A stretch of DNA of 64,000 bases from G965230065 sp965230065 (lineage in GTDB: Bacteria > Bacteroidota > Bacteroidia > Cytophagales > Cyclobacteriaceae), in the NCBI GenBank assembly GCA_965230065.1, contig OZ245942.1:6820001-6884000 (forward strand), read 5' to 3'. Position numbers and translations under genes: made by a program. Position 1 is the first letter of the stretch, and every line of letters begins with the position of its first letter. This document shows, one piece after another, positions 18,781-26,509 of this stretch. The notes below the pieces were generated by a model. That model had not been told where the DNA came from, did no database searches, and saw only the letters and a list, made by a program, of their open reading frames with translations.

Positions 18781-19248
18781 TTAACTACATCCGCAGTTAG
18801 ATTTTGTCAGTTCACTTTCATTTAAGTGTTTAAGAATGTACGGGGATAACTCCTTTTTCTCATTCTCTTTTTTTGGTTCAAAATATCCTATCAGCAAAAC
18901 CTCTATCAAAGTCTCTTTGCTGGGTTCAGGCGTAGTCAATCCCTTCCAAGTCCATTCTCTTTTTTCAGAGCTATCTGTCGGATGGTTAGGAAAAAAGTCA
19001 AAATTACCAACTCTTATTGTGGGTGAAGCAACTATTTGTTTTTCTTTAGCTTCTTCAATTGTTTTAACTGTTGTTGATTTGAAAAAAATTTCACAATCTA
19101 AATTATCAAAGAGTTTTTGAACATCTTGGATTGCCGAAATTAATTTACCTTGAACGGTATCACAGGCTGAACAGGAATTGCTGGCATTGGTTGCCATTTC
19201 TACTTGGATAAATTCTACTTTTAAAGCATTTTTTGTTTGTACTTTCAT
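18781..19248 (-). CDS. DUF2703-type cysteine protein
   Basis: 155 residues with a thioredoxin-like beginning (KVEFIQVEM) and a CxxC pair CSACD (Cys26, Cys29), followed by VASPTIRVGNFDFFPN, and a second Cys group at the C terminus (NCGCS). The pattern fits DUF2703, which I know as a frequent neighbour of SigZ-like sigma factors; the sigma gene is 70 bp upstream on the same strand. A redox or metal-thiol role is inferred from the cysteines only. Confidence 0.72.
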   Translation of the reverse strand: MKVQTKNALKVEFIQVEMATNASNSCSACDTVQGKLISAIQDVQKLFDNLDCEIFFKSTTVKTIEEAKEKQIVASPTIRVGNFDFFPNHPTDSSEKREWTWKGLTTPEPSKETLIEVLLIGYFEPKKENEKKELSPYILKHLNESELTKSNCGCS

Positions 19249-19318
19249 TGTCTTTGTTTTTAAAGTTTACTGCTAAGACAGAGAAGACATTGAAAAGATG
19301 CAGCTTTTTTACATTTTT

Positions 19319-19861
19319 TTATTTCATACAACAAGATTTAGTTATTGTATAGGAAATCTTCTGATTTTCAGATAATTCTACTATTCCACATTCGTTAAAT
19401 TTCTCTTTTAACTTTTTTCTGGCTCTTTGAATTCTTGATTTAGTTGCCGTTAATGTCAAATCAAGTTGTTCAGCAATTTTCTTTTGTGGTTTACCTTCTA
19501 TATCTGAAAGTCTTAATGGCTCTGAATATTCAGTAGGAAGACTGTCTATAAAGCTATGAAGCCAGACAAAGATGTTTTCATCATATTCTTGGTAACTTTG
19601 TAGATAAAAGTGTTCAAAGTCAGCATTGATTGTTGTCCGTTTTGACTTCTTATAAAAGTCAACTATTGTATTTTGTGTGATTTTGTAAAGCCAAGACTTT
19701 ATGTGCTTTACATTGTTTTTTGTCTCGCAGTAGTTTGTGATTTTGATAAGAACTGATTGCATAATATCATTAACATTATTCTCATCATGTACGCGTTTTC
19801 TTACGTATGTTTTTAAGTCGTTTTGATAAGTTTTCCAAATTGTATATATGTCACATTTCAT
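19319..19861 (-). CDS. SigZ-like ECF sigma factor
   Basis: The 180 residues from the ATG at 19861 begin MKCDIYTIWKTYQ, the usual SigZ start; a start at 19897 would add 12 residues. Region 2: LKTYVRKRVHDENNVNDIMQSVLIKI and IKSWLYKITQNTIVDFYKK. Region 4: LPTEYSEPLRLSDIEGKPQKKIAEQLDLTLTATKSRIQRARKKL. The C terminus carries two adjacent Cys (SCCMK), again typical for this group and plausibly redox- or metal-sensing. With the DUF2703 gene 70 bp downstream it forms a likely two-gene unit. Confidence 0.87.
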   Translation of the reverse strand: MKCDIYTIWKTYQNDLKTYVRKRVHDENNVNDIMQSVLIKITNYCETKNNVKHIKSWLYKITQNTIVDFYKKSKRTTINADFEHFYLQSYQEYDENIFVWLHSFIDSLPTEYSEPLRLSDIEGKPQKKIAEQLDLTLTATKSRIQRARKKLKEKFNECGIVELSENQKISYTITKSCCMK

Positions 19862-20010
19862 ATCGTTGTTCTTGTTTAAATGGCTGTCAATGGTCAAGGC
19901 TAAACGCAGTTGCGTGTGAGAGCCTGCCTGACGCCAAATATACGCATTAATTATTCTCTAATTTCTGGACACTATTTGGTAGCAACTCCTTACCGCAAAA
20001 AACTTTGTGT

Positions 20011-20388
20011 CTATCTTATTTCGTTTACTTTCCAGGTTAACTTATCTACTTTCCAAGTCCCTCTCACAAGTTTAAGATGCCAAAAATGTTGTCCTAAAAT
20101 AGTCTGTAATTTATTCTCTTCAGTTCTTACAGTCGTTTTGAAGTCCGCTATTAAGGACCCCAGGTGGTTCAAACAACTTACTTGTCGATTTGAAATTTCT
20201 ATACTCTCGATTTTACTTCCGTCCTTATTCGCTCTTAGCCATTTTGAAAATTCCCTTTTACCCTTAATATGTTCACCGGAAATTGGCATACATTCAAAAT
20301 CGTCTGAGCAAAATTGAACGACTCCTTCGGCATCGGCCACTTCAATTTCAATCCATCTTTTATGCAAGTCAATGATATCTTTTTCCAT
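20011..20388 (-). CDS. NTF2-like protein (SnoaL/DUF4440 type)
   Basis: 125 residues. It opens with a long helix (DIIDLHKRWIEIEVADAEGVVQFCSDDF) and continues with strands ending HFWHLKLVRGTWKVDKLTWKV, the pattern of DUF4440/SnoaL-like NTF2 folds. No catalytic residues can be named. It is divergent from the TetR-regulated dehydrogenase gene; the 174-bp gap between them contains the operator pair described separately. Confidence 0.72.
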   Translation of the reverse strand: MEKDIIDLHKRWIEIEVADAEGVVQFCSDDFECMPISGEHIKGKREFSKWLRANKDGSKIESIEISNRQVSCLNHLGSLIADFKTTVRTEENKLQTILGQHFWHLKLVRGTWKVDKLTWKVNEIR

Positions 20389-20480
20389 TTGGCTTAATGC
20401 AAGAGCCGATGAACGGAGGCTATTGACACTTTTTCCTTCGTTGGCTGCTGGCTTTCTTTTCTCACAAAGTTAAATTTTTA

Positions 20481-20531
20481 TTTGGAACTATCGTTCTGTT
20501 ATGATATGTTTGAATTCGGAACGAACGTTCC
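20481..20531 (+). promoter_or_regulatory. SDR promoter with two TetR-type operators
   Basis: TTTG (20481-20484), a 20-base spacer and TATGTTTG (20505-20512) match the Bacteroidota promoter TTTG-N20-TAnnTTTG exactly. Operator 1, GGAACTATCGTTCT (20484-20497), begins on the last G of the -33 box. Operator 2, GGAACGAACGTTCC (20518-20531), has perfect arms GGAAC/GTTCC around four bases and would cover the expected transcription start. The same operator-promoter geometry occurs before the tetR gene. Confidence 0.75.
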
Positions 20532-20562
20532 AGATAATTTCAAACATTAAAATTTTTATTAT

Positions 20563-21321
20563 ATGAGTCATTTAGATGGAAAAGTAGCTGTTGTCACAGG
20601 AGGTAACAGCGGTATTGGTTATTCAACTGCCAAAAAGTGGAAAGAAGAGGGTGCGACTGTAATCATCACAGGCCGTTCAACAGAAAAAGTTAATACGGCA
20701 GCGGCTGAACTTGGCGTCAGAGGAATCACTGCAGATGTATTAGACTTATCTGCCATTGATACGGCTGTCAATCAAGTAAAAAATGAGTTTGGTAACATTG
20801 ATATCTTATTTGTAAATGCGGGTGTTTTTGCACCTGTACCGATAGGGCAAATTTCAGAAGATATGTTTGACAACCAAATGGATATTAACTTCAAGGGAGC
20901 AGTATTTACGATTGAGAAATTTTTACCCATTCTTAATGATGGCGGTAGTATTATCAACTTATCTTCTATAAATGCCTATACAGGAATGCCAAATACAGCC
21001 GTTTATGGCGCATCAAAAGCTGCATTGAATTCATACACCCGAACAGCGGCGACTGAACTGGCTCCTCGAAAGATTAGGGTAAATGCAGTAAACCCCGGAC
21101 CAATTTATACTCCGATTTTTGGCAAAACCGGAATGTCTGAGGAGCAACTCAATGGAATGGCCGAAGCAATGCAAAACCGAATTCCGCTTAAACGATATGG
21201 ACAACCCGAGGATATTGCTGAATTGGTAGCCTTCCTTGCTTCCGATAGAGCTTCTTTTATTACCGGTGCTGAATACAATATCGATGGTGGTATCAATGTC
21301 AACCCATTATTGGTAAGTTAA
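20563..21321 (+). CDS. SDR-family NAD(P)-dependent oxidoreductase
   Basis: 252 residues, a classical short-chain dehydrogenase. Cofactor motif TGGNSGIG (12-19), NAG-type VNAG (84-87), catalytic Ser134/135 in NLSS, Tyr148 and Lys152 in YGASK, and the VNPGPIYTPIF and GAEYNIDGG closing motifs are all intact. Thr/Arg in ITGRST after the second strand suggests NADPH. Substrate unknown. It is controlled, I infer, by the TetR-family regulator encoded 93 bp downstream, whose operators flank this gene's promoter and its own. Such pairs often respond to an aldehyde, quinone or similar compound. Confidence 0.93.
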   Translation: MSHLDGKVAVVTGGNSGIGYSTAKKWKEEGATVIITGRSTEKVNTAAAELGVRGITADVLDLSAIDTAVNQVKNEFGNIDILFVNAGVFAPVPIGQISEDMFDNQMDINFKGAVFTIEKFLPILNDGGSIINLSSINAYTGMPNTAVYGASKAALNSYTRTAATELAPRKIRVNAVNPGPIYTPIFGKTGMSEEQLNGMAEAMQNRIPLKRYGQPEDIAELVAFLASDRASFITGAEYNIDGGINVNPLLVS

Positions 21322-21336
21322 TATTTTTTGCATTTA

Positions 21337-21368
21337 TTTGGAACGATAATTCCAATATTGTAGTTTTG
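21337..21368 (+). promoter_or_regulatory. tetR promoter with overlapping operator
   Basis: TTTG (21337-21340), 20-base spacer, TAGTTTTG (21361-21368). The palindrome TTGGAACGATAATTCCAA (21338-21355) sits in the spacer; its core GGAAC-GATA-ATTCC starts on the last G of the -33 box, exactly as at the SDR promoter. Repressor bound here would block RNA polymerase, giving autorepression (inference). Confidence 0.78.
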
Positions 21369-21414
21369 TGGGTACAGTTTCAAGCCGTACCTGCAAAATT
21401 TCAATTTATTTGTT

Positions 21415-21996
21415 ATGCCAAGGGTTAAATTATTCAATGAGAAGGAGGTGTTAGAGAAAGCAATGTGCTTGTTTTGGAAAAAAGGCTACTACGCGACTTC
21501 AATCCAGGATTTAGTAAACTGCTTGGGAATTAATAGAGCAAGCCTGTATGATACTTTTGGCGGTAAAAAAAGTCTTTGTGAAAAAGCATTATTACATTAC
21601 TGTGCAACCAATAGGGATGCACAAAAAAAATTCCTGGATAATCATGACGATGTAAGAACTGGATTCAAAAAATTATTTAATATGGCTATTCAACAATCAA
21701 ATTTAGACGAAGAACACAAAGGCTGTTTTGTCGTAAATTCCACTGTTGAATTTATTCCAAATGAAAAGGAGTTTTTTTCATTAGTCCATGAAAACAAAAA
21801 GCACTTTGAAGAGATGTTTTTCAATTATTTATTATTAGGCGTTGAAAGAAATCAGATTTCAGAGGATAAAAACCTTCAGGCAATCGCTACCTTATTTTTC
21901 ACCTTTTACAATGGGTTAAAGGTTGTAACTAAAGTTGATTTTGATGCCGCCGTTTTTTCAAAATCAGTAGACTCTTTACTTTCTGTATTAGATTAG
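21415..21996 (+). CDS. TetR/AcrR-family transcriptional repressor
   Basis: 193 residues. The N-terminal HTH is clear: EKEVLEKAMCLFWKKGYYATSIQDLVNCLGINRASLYDTFGGKKSLCEKAL (about 9-59), with the recognition helix in INRASLYDTF. The C-terminal all-helical ligand and dimerisation domain contains KGCFVVNSTVEF, as in other YDTF-GGK-type TetR proteins that are paired with oxidoreductases. Three palindromes of the form GGAAC-N4-(G/A)TTCC, two before the SDR gene and one before this gene, are the likely operators. Confidence 0.93.
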   Translation: MPRVKLFNEKEVLEKAMCLFWKKGYYATSIQDLVNCLGINRASLYDTFGGKKSLCEKALLHYCATNRDAQKKFLDNHDDVRTGFKKLFNMAIQQSNLDEEHKGCFVVNSTVEFIPNEKEFFSLVHENKKHFEEMFFNYLLLGVERNQISEDKNLQAIATLFFTFYNGLKVVTKVDFDAAVFSKSVDSLLSVLD

Positions 21997-22010
21997 TTTT
22001 CTTTTGTTTG

Positions 22011-22140
22011 CAGCCAACGTCTCGGCTATGCGTAGTGCGGGATTTCAAGGTTCTTCACTGTCCGTTTACCGAAAAGTTTATTTAATGTAATTACTTTCAT
22101 TTTAGAACCAAAACCCGCATTACGTATAGCCAATGTTGTG
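22011..22140. repeat. attC-like imperfect palindrome, copy B
   Basis: GGCTATGCGTAGTGCGGG (22024-22041) pairs with CCCGCATTACGTATAGCC (22114-22131) at 16 of 18 positions; CAACG precedes the left arm and AATGTTG follows the right arm, extending the symmetry. The full unit is about 125 bp, similar in size and layout to long attC sites. It lies between tetR and the restriction-modification operon. Confidence 0.68.
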
Positions 22141-22191
22141 CTTTCGTGCTTTTTTATTTTTTGTCCGTGCGTTGGCTCAGACACACTCTTT

Positions 22192-22215
22192 GGCAAGCTT
22201 TGGTTTGTGTGTTGG
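22192..22215. repeat. Direct repeat bounding the restriction-modification operon, left copy
   Basis: GGCAAGC at 22192, then GTTTGTGTGTTGG at 22203-22215. The same pair (GGCAAGC, then GTTTGTGCGTTGG) is found on the far side of the operon at 26345-26374, with a longer gap. Flanking repeats suggest the operon moved as a unit. Confidence 0.5.
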
Positions 22216-22246
22216 CTTTGACCGGCTTGACAATGTGTGTGTATGA

Positions 22247-24001
22247 TCATGGGTTGGCAATGATCCTTTCTCTCCAAACATTCACTTCATTTGAGATATT
22301 TGTTTTCCATTGTGGAGCTCTAACATTTCTGAAGACTAAACATCTTTCAATTAGGTTTTTAAAATGTCCGTTTGAGTATTTGAAAATAGACAAAGCTTCC
22401 ATGGCATTTATAAAATCCGAAAGATTCATCGGTACAATGTTTACAAATTCTTCATCATCTTGCTTATACCAAACTCCAATTCTGAAAGTCTCGGCTACAT
22501 TATTATCTACTGAGGGTGCAATGAATAAGCAGTAAACATCTTTATCGGGGAATTGCTCTTTGTATTGAACTGTGTGCCTTCTAACTGGTTCGCTCTCTAC
22601 TGCCATTTGTCTATGAGAAGTCGTTAGTGTTACTTCAACTACAAGGACATAGGTTTCAAACTCAAACAATAGATCTGAACCACCACCTGGCGCTGTATTA
22701 CGCGGGTGAAAATCTTGATCAACTGGAAACCTTCTTGTTAGGTGTGCTGGAGAAACAAGGTCATCAATAGCCAAAAAACTTCTCCATACCGCCCATTCCA
22801 AATAAGCGGGTCTATCATCTATTTCTGGGCCATCTGCGACTGTTTCCCCGTTAAGTACACGTAAATAATTTATAATGTCACGTATAGATTCTGGTTGCTG
22901 TTGCTCATTCGCGAAGTCTTCTTCTCTTTCCCAATTATTGTATTCGATTAGTTGAAACCTTATTGCCTGAATTTCTTCTAAGGTGCTTCCATCATTTAAG
23001 GAATTTGCTTGTGCTAGTAGAGCATTTGTACGATCTCTAATTCCTGCTTTTAGAATTTCTATCTCTTGTAATGCAAAAACTCTATCATCAGTCGGTAGAG
23101 GGTACGTGTTTTTGTAGAAGGATTCTAGGTAATCTTGAGAGTTAGTTTCAAACAAGAAATTCGGCTCATTTTCTAATAACCTATTTACAAAATCTTGTTT
23201 GTTGGGTCTAATAATTATTCTTCGGCCAATTCGGCTAAAAAGTCCTGATAATGAAAAATATCTGAATGTAATATCAGAATAATCACTCACCACGGAGTTT
23301 GGGTTTATCCCAATTTCAGCACGAAGTTCTGTCTTGTATCGAGTTTTTATTTCTCTTTCCTGTGTTGCACTAGTACAATCAGAAAGCTCACGCCTAAATT
23401 GTAATATTTGATTTACTAATTCCTGTGGCAAGCCTTCCGTATGGTCTTGAAATTTTTGAAGAAATAGACCTGTTTCAAATTTGTTAAGGCCGTCATGCCC
23501 ACCTTCTTGTAATAACTTAAGTACTTGAAGCAATAAAATAAATGGCTTCATCTTTCCTTCAGGAAAACTACCTTCTAGACTATTAGGTAATTCATGACAA
23601 ACAAATTGTCGAGTATAAATTTCTTCAATTTCAGGGATAGAGGTGGCTTGAATTAATTTTCTTCCTGCGGGAGTTAATTGATACCCTGAAGTAATTTCGG
23701 GTAGCCCAATGCGGTTGAAAAGTTCTTCGGTGCTCAGGCGATCATCTTGAATACGATATCTTTCATAGCTAATAAAACCTAGCTGATAAAATGCAGCTCT
23801 CCATTTTCTGCCATTCCAATCTGAAGGTTCACCATCAAATTCCAAAACTTCTCTTTCTTTGAGTTTACCATGAAGCCTAGCTTCTCTTTCTGATCCTTTT
23901 GCATTACCTGAAAAACCTTCTTCAACAAATACTCCCAATGCATTTTCTATTCTTTTTGGGTTTCTTACGGTAGTATTTCCAATGTTCCAAACGTTAGGCA
24001 T
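22247..24001 (-). CDS. AlwI-family type II restriction endonuclease
   Basis: 584 residues. The N terminus NVWNIGNTTVRNPKRIENAL and the segment DWNGRKWRAAFYQLGFISY match the AlwI (RE_AlwI) family as I know it; AlwI recognises GGATC and cuts outside the site. The C-terminal third holds a plausible PD-(D/E)xK nuclease core: LEWAVWRSFLAI, then GGGSDLLFEFETYVLVVEVTLT (Asp ... Glu-Val-Thr) and SEPVRRHTVQY. Both adenine methylases that an asymmetric site needs are encoded just upstream (9-bp gap), which supports the call. No frameshift or stop is present, so the enzyme is probably functional. Site specificity is inferred from the family, not read from the sequence. Confidence 0.85.
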   Translation of the reverse strand: MPNVWNIGNTTVRNPKRIENALGVFVEEGFSGNAKGSEREARLHGKLKEREVLEFDGEPSDWNGRKWRAAFYQLGFISYERYRIQDDRLSTEELFNRIGLPEITSGYQLTPAGRKLIQATSIPEIEEIYTRQFVCHELPNSLEGSFPEGKMKPFILLLQVLKLLQEGGHDGLNKFETGLFLQKFQDHTEGLPQELVNQILQFRRELSDCTSATQEREIKTRYKTELRAEIGINPNSVVSDYSDITFRYFSLSGLFSRIGRRIIIRPNKQDFVNRLLENEPNFLFETNSQDYLESFYKNTYPLPTDDRVFALQEIEILKAGIRDRTNALLAQANSLNDGSTLEEIQAIRFQLIEYNNWEREEDFANEQQQPESIRDIINYLRVLNGETVADGPEIDDRPAYLEWAVWRSFLAIDDLVSPAHLTRRFPVDQDFHPRNTAPGGGSDLLFEFETYVLVVEVTLTTSHRQMAVESEPVRRHTVQYKEQFPDKDVYCLFIAPSVDNNVAETFRIGVWYKQDDEEFVNIVPMNLSDFINAMEALSIFKYSNGHFKNLIERCLVFRNVRAPQWKTNISNEVNVWRERIIANP

Positions 24002-24010
24002 AATGCTAAT

Positions 24011-25072
24011 TTAACGACCAATAAAAAGGTATTCTTTAACTCTATTTGATTTGTTTCCTGTTTTGTGATTCTGATTGCCAAACGAATAAGTATGGTCAAT
24101 CTCGTGAACAACTACATTGTCCTTATATTCTCGCAAAATATCTGTCAACTCTTCTTTTGTCGGTATTGAATTTGAAGAGTAGGAAATGGCTATGACTGAA
24201 TTTCTATGTTTTTCAATTAGAGAGTGAAATGCTTCAAAAGCGGTTTCTCGTTTTGAAAAAGGTGATTGATAACTTTTAAACTTCTTGGTAATAGTATGTT
24301 CTTGAATTTCTAGTCCTTCCCAACGTTTGGCTAATCCTTCGACAAAGTGATATCGCCTGACATAGTCATTATCGGATTTTGGTGAATAATAGGGTGGGTC
24401 AAGGTAAACCAAGTCCGCTGTTTTCTCTAATCGCTGACTTAGTACATTATTTGCTTCACAATTTGTCTCATTATCGAATACTGCATTATTAAAATCTTGA
24501 ATGTTGTCAATGAAATGGTCCTTTAGAGACTTGCGTATGTCTTTTCTTCCATCATCATATCTATGACCAATGAAAGTAAAAATCCCACGGGGTCTTTTCT
24601 TCATACAAGCTCGAGTAAGAGCGGAGATCGCGAGAGCTTTTTTGTTGTCATTTTCTAGTAGTTCGATATTTGCCCGTACTTGATCAAGAAACTGATTCTC
24701 TGCATCAGTGAAGTACAAGTCTTTGTATGTCTCAGAGATAAAACGATCATCTGACGGGTTTTCTAAAAGAAACAAGAGATCTTCTTGTTCAATTCTAGTT
24801 GAGTTGTTTTCAATTATCGCCTTGGAAGTGAAATAGCTTATCGCCATAAAGTCATTAGTGATAACCCTTTTTCCTTTAGTCTTCATGAAATAAGAAACAA
24901 CGTTGCTACCCGCAAAAACATCAAGGAAGCTGTCAAATTCGATTTCTTGAAGGTAGTGCCATAAATTGAAAATGATTTTGTTCTTACTCCCCATATATCT
25001 TGTACCTGGAAAGCTTTCGAATTGATCTACGAATTCTTTTATTTCAATCTGGTTATCAATCATATCCACCAA
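24011..25072 (-). CDS. Dam-like DNA adenine methyltransferase 2
   Basis: 353 residues, D12 class N6-adenine methylase. AdoMet motif: YMGSKNKI (26-33) and DVFAGSNVVSYF (51-62); catalytic motif IV: DPPYYS (225-230). The variable middle segment with RPRGIFTFIGHRYDDGRKD is the probable target-recognition part and is quite different from that of the neighbouring methylase, as expected when the two enzymes methylate the two strands of an asymmetric site (GGATC and GATCC). Its start overlaps the end of methylase 1 by 17 bp; a start at Met4 is equally possible. It is followed 9 bp later by the endonuclease gene. Confidence 0.9.
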   Translation of the reverse strand: MVDMIDNQIEIKEFVDQFESFPGTRYMGSKNKIIFNLWHYLQEIEFDSFLDVFAGSNVVSYFMKTKGKRVITNDFMAISYFTSKAIIENNSTRIEQEDLLFLLENPSDDRFISETYKDLYFTDAENQFLDQVRANIELLENDNKKALAISALTRACMKKRPRGIFTFIGHRYDDGRKDIRKSLKDHFIDNIQDFNNAVFDNETNCEANNVLSQRLEKTADLVYLDPPYYSPKSDNDYVRRYHFVEGLAKRWEGLEIQEHTITKKFKSYQSPFSKRETAFEAFHSLIEKHRNSVIAISYSSNSIPTKEELTDILREYKDNVVVHEIDHTYSFGNQNHKTGNKSNRVKEYLFIGR

Positions 25073-25928
25073 CTACTATTATGTCTTTTCCTTTACGTGT
25101 TTTAGAGTTACTGCTGATCATTCTCCTTGTTTCAATTATGTCAATTTTATAGTCCGAATACAAATCAAGGATTACTTCATGATCTGAATTCGTCAAGACT
25201 ACTTTGCAACCAATATTAATTAGCCTGTCAAACTCTTCTTTTAGCCTGACTTGATCTTCATGATAAAAGAATTCCTTAGTGTATCGTTTGAAGTCAGAGT
25301 ATTTGCCTATTGGATAATAGGGTGGGTCTAAGAAAATAAAGTCATCTTCGGCAGCAAATTCATTCAAGACATCTAAGTAGTCACTATTGATGATTGTCGT
25401 GTCAGAAAGAAATTCACTAGCGTTTCTTAGTACTTCTTCATTTAAAAAACTTCCATTTCCTTTTCCATAAGGCACATTGAATTGACCTTTTTTGTTTACT
25501 CGATATAGTCCATTGAAACAAGTCTTATTGAGATAAATCAATCTTGCAGCCCTGTAGCTATGTTCCAATTTATTTGGATCAAGGCTCCTTAAGTTGTAGT
25601 AGAACTCTTCGTTATGTTCAAATGTCTCTAAGTGTTGTATTATTTCTTCAACAGCATCTTTTACTTGCCTGTATGTTATTACCAATTCTTCGTTTGAGTC
25701 AGCAATGATTGATTCATGTGGATTGAGACTGAAAAACATTGCTCCACCACCAATAAAAGGCTCAATGTATTTATTGAAACTATTAGGTACGTATTTATGA
25801 AGTTCATTCAGTAATTGAGTCTTACCGCCTGCCCATTTTAAAAATGGCTTGATCGCAACATCTTTCGGGAACAAACCAAGAGGTTCTTCAACTGTGGTGT
25901 TATTAGCTTCTTGGTTTTCTTTATACAT
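25056..25928 (-). CDS. Dam-family DNA adenine methyltransferase 1
   Basis: 290 residues, close to the classical Dam/M.DpnII layout. Motif FLKWAGGKTQLL (29-40), PFIGGGAMFF (57-66), the Dam-type target region KTCFNGLYRVNKKGQFNVPYG (135-155) and catalytic DPPYYP (201-206) are all present. Dam-type enzymes methylate adenine in GATC contexts, which fits protection of one strand of an AlwI-type GGATC site. The gene overlaps the HTH controller gene by 8 bp and methylase 2 by 17 bp, so the operon is tightly coupled: controller, methylase 1, methylase 2, endonuclease. Confidence 0.92.
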   Translation of the reverse strand: MYKENQEANNTTVEEPLGLFPKDVAIKPFLKWAGGKTQLLNELHKYVPNSFNKYIEPFIGGGAMFFSLNPHESIIADSNEELVITYRQVKDAVEEIIQHLETFEHNEEFYYNLRSLDPNKLEHSYRAARLIYLNKTCFNGLYRVNKKGQFNVPYGKGNGSFLNEEVLRNASEFLSDTTIINSDYLDVLNEFAAEDDFIFLDPPYYPIGKYSDFKRYTKEFFYHEDQVRLKEEFDRLINIGCKVVLTNSDHEVILDLYSDYKIDIIETRRMISSNSKTRKGKDIIVVGGYD

Positions 25929-26223
25929 GTTTTTCGAGTTTTGAGTATTTCAATGTGCTTTCAGCAACTTTTAAAGCACCTTCAGCTATTTCTTCGTCTT
26001 TCACAATTTCATAAACCTGATCTGCTAGCCAAACAGTCAGTAATTCATTTACATCAGTTTGAAGTAATTCAGCGAGCTTTAGAACCTGTTCTCTTTTCGC
26101 TCTACGTTCTCCACGTTCAATTTTGCTGAACATGGGTGTGTCAATCTCCAAACTTGCTGCGAGTTGTCTCTGTAAGAGTTCTTTACTCTCTCTTAACTCT
26201 TTGATACGATCACCAAAACTCAT
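25921..26223 (-). CDS. XRE-family HTH controller of the restriction-modification operon
   Basis: 100 residues. The HTH occupies about 5-60: RIKELRESKELLQRQLAASLEIDTPMFSKIERGERRAKREQVLKLAELL. The remaining 40 residues are helical and may help dimerisation. Position at the head of the operon and the 8-bp overlap with methylase 1 fit a controller (C) protein that delays endonuclease expression after entry into a new host. Possible binding sites lie just upstream (26235-26280). It is slightly longer than typical C proteins (about 80-100 residues). Confidence 0.83.
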   Translation of the reverse strand: MSFGDRIKELRESKELLQRQLAASLEIDTPMFSKIERGERRAKREQVLKLAELLQTDVNELLTVWLADQVYEIVKDEEIAEGALKVAESTLKYSKLEKHV

Positions 26224-26234
26224 GACTTTTTAAA

Positions 26235-26280
26235 TTATGACTTGTCAATATTTGGCTAATATAATAATGTCTTGTGAATA
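26235..26280 (-). promoter_or_regulatory. Candidate controller operator: two direct repeats
   Basis: On the plus strand TTATGACTTGTCAATA (26235-26250) and TAATGTCTTGTGAATA (26265-26280) are near-identical, spaced 30 bp start to start, in the 60 bp before the controller start codon. The first contains GAC-TT-GTC symmetry. Tandem sites are usual for C-protein autoregulation; the assignment is inference. Confidence 0.45.
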
Positions 26281-26344
26281 ATCTATCAAGCGGGTCGGAA
26301 AAAAACAGGCTCTTTTGATTGCGAAGCCTCAGATTGCGTGTTGG

Positions 26345-26374
26345 GGCAAGCAAATGTACCTGTTTGTGCGTTGG
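26345..26374. repeat. Direct repeat bounding the restriction-modification operon, right copy
   Basis: GGCAAGC at 26345-26351 and GTTTGTGCGTTGG at 26362-26374 repeat the pair found at 22192-22215. The surrounding 26290-26410 also holds short inverted segments (AGGCT/AGCCT; ACGGCC) and no credible gene. Confidence 0.5.
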
Positions 26375-26509
26375 GTTTTTCGCATGAAGCACAACGGCCG
26401 ATGCAGCCACGGGCCGGCATTTTTGTGTTTTCTATTCGTGTTTCATTATCAGAAATTAGGGCATAAAACCCACAAATTGCATTTCAACTAAGGCTTGTGG
26501 CTGAATTTT

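Noticed and set aside
19910..20317. Plus-strand frame of 135 codons opposite the NTF2-like gene
   Set aside because: The minus strand encodes a recognisable NTF2-like fold; the plus frame is a shadow with no family pattern and crosses the intergenic spacer.
22026..22277. 83-codon minus-strand frame beside the endonuclease gene
   Set aside because: It spans the attC-like palindrome and the direct repeat; composition is non-coding.
26210..26410. 66-codon minus-strand frame upstream of the controller gene
   Set aside because: It overlaps the controller start and candidate operator and consists of spacer-like palindromic sequence.
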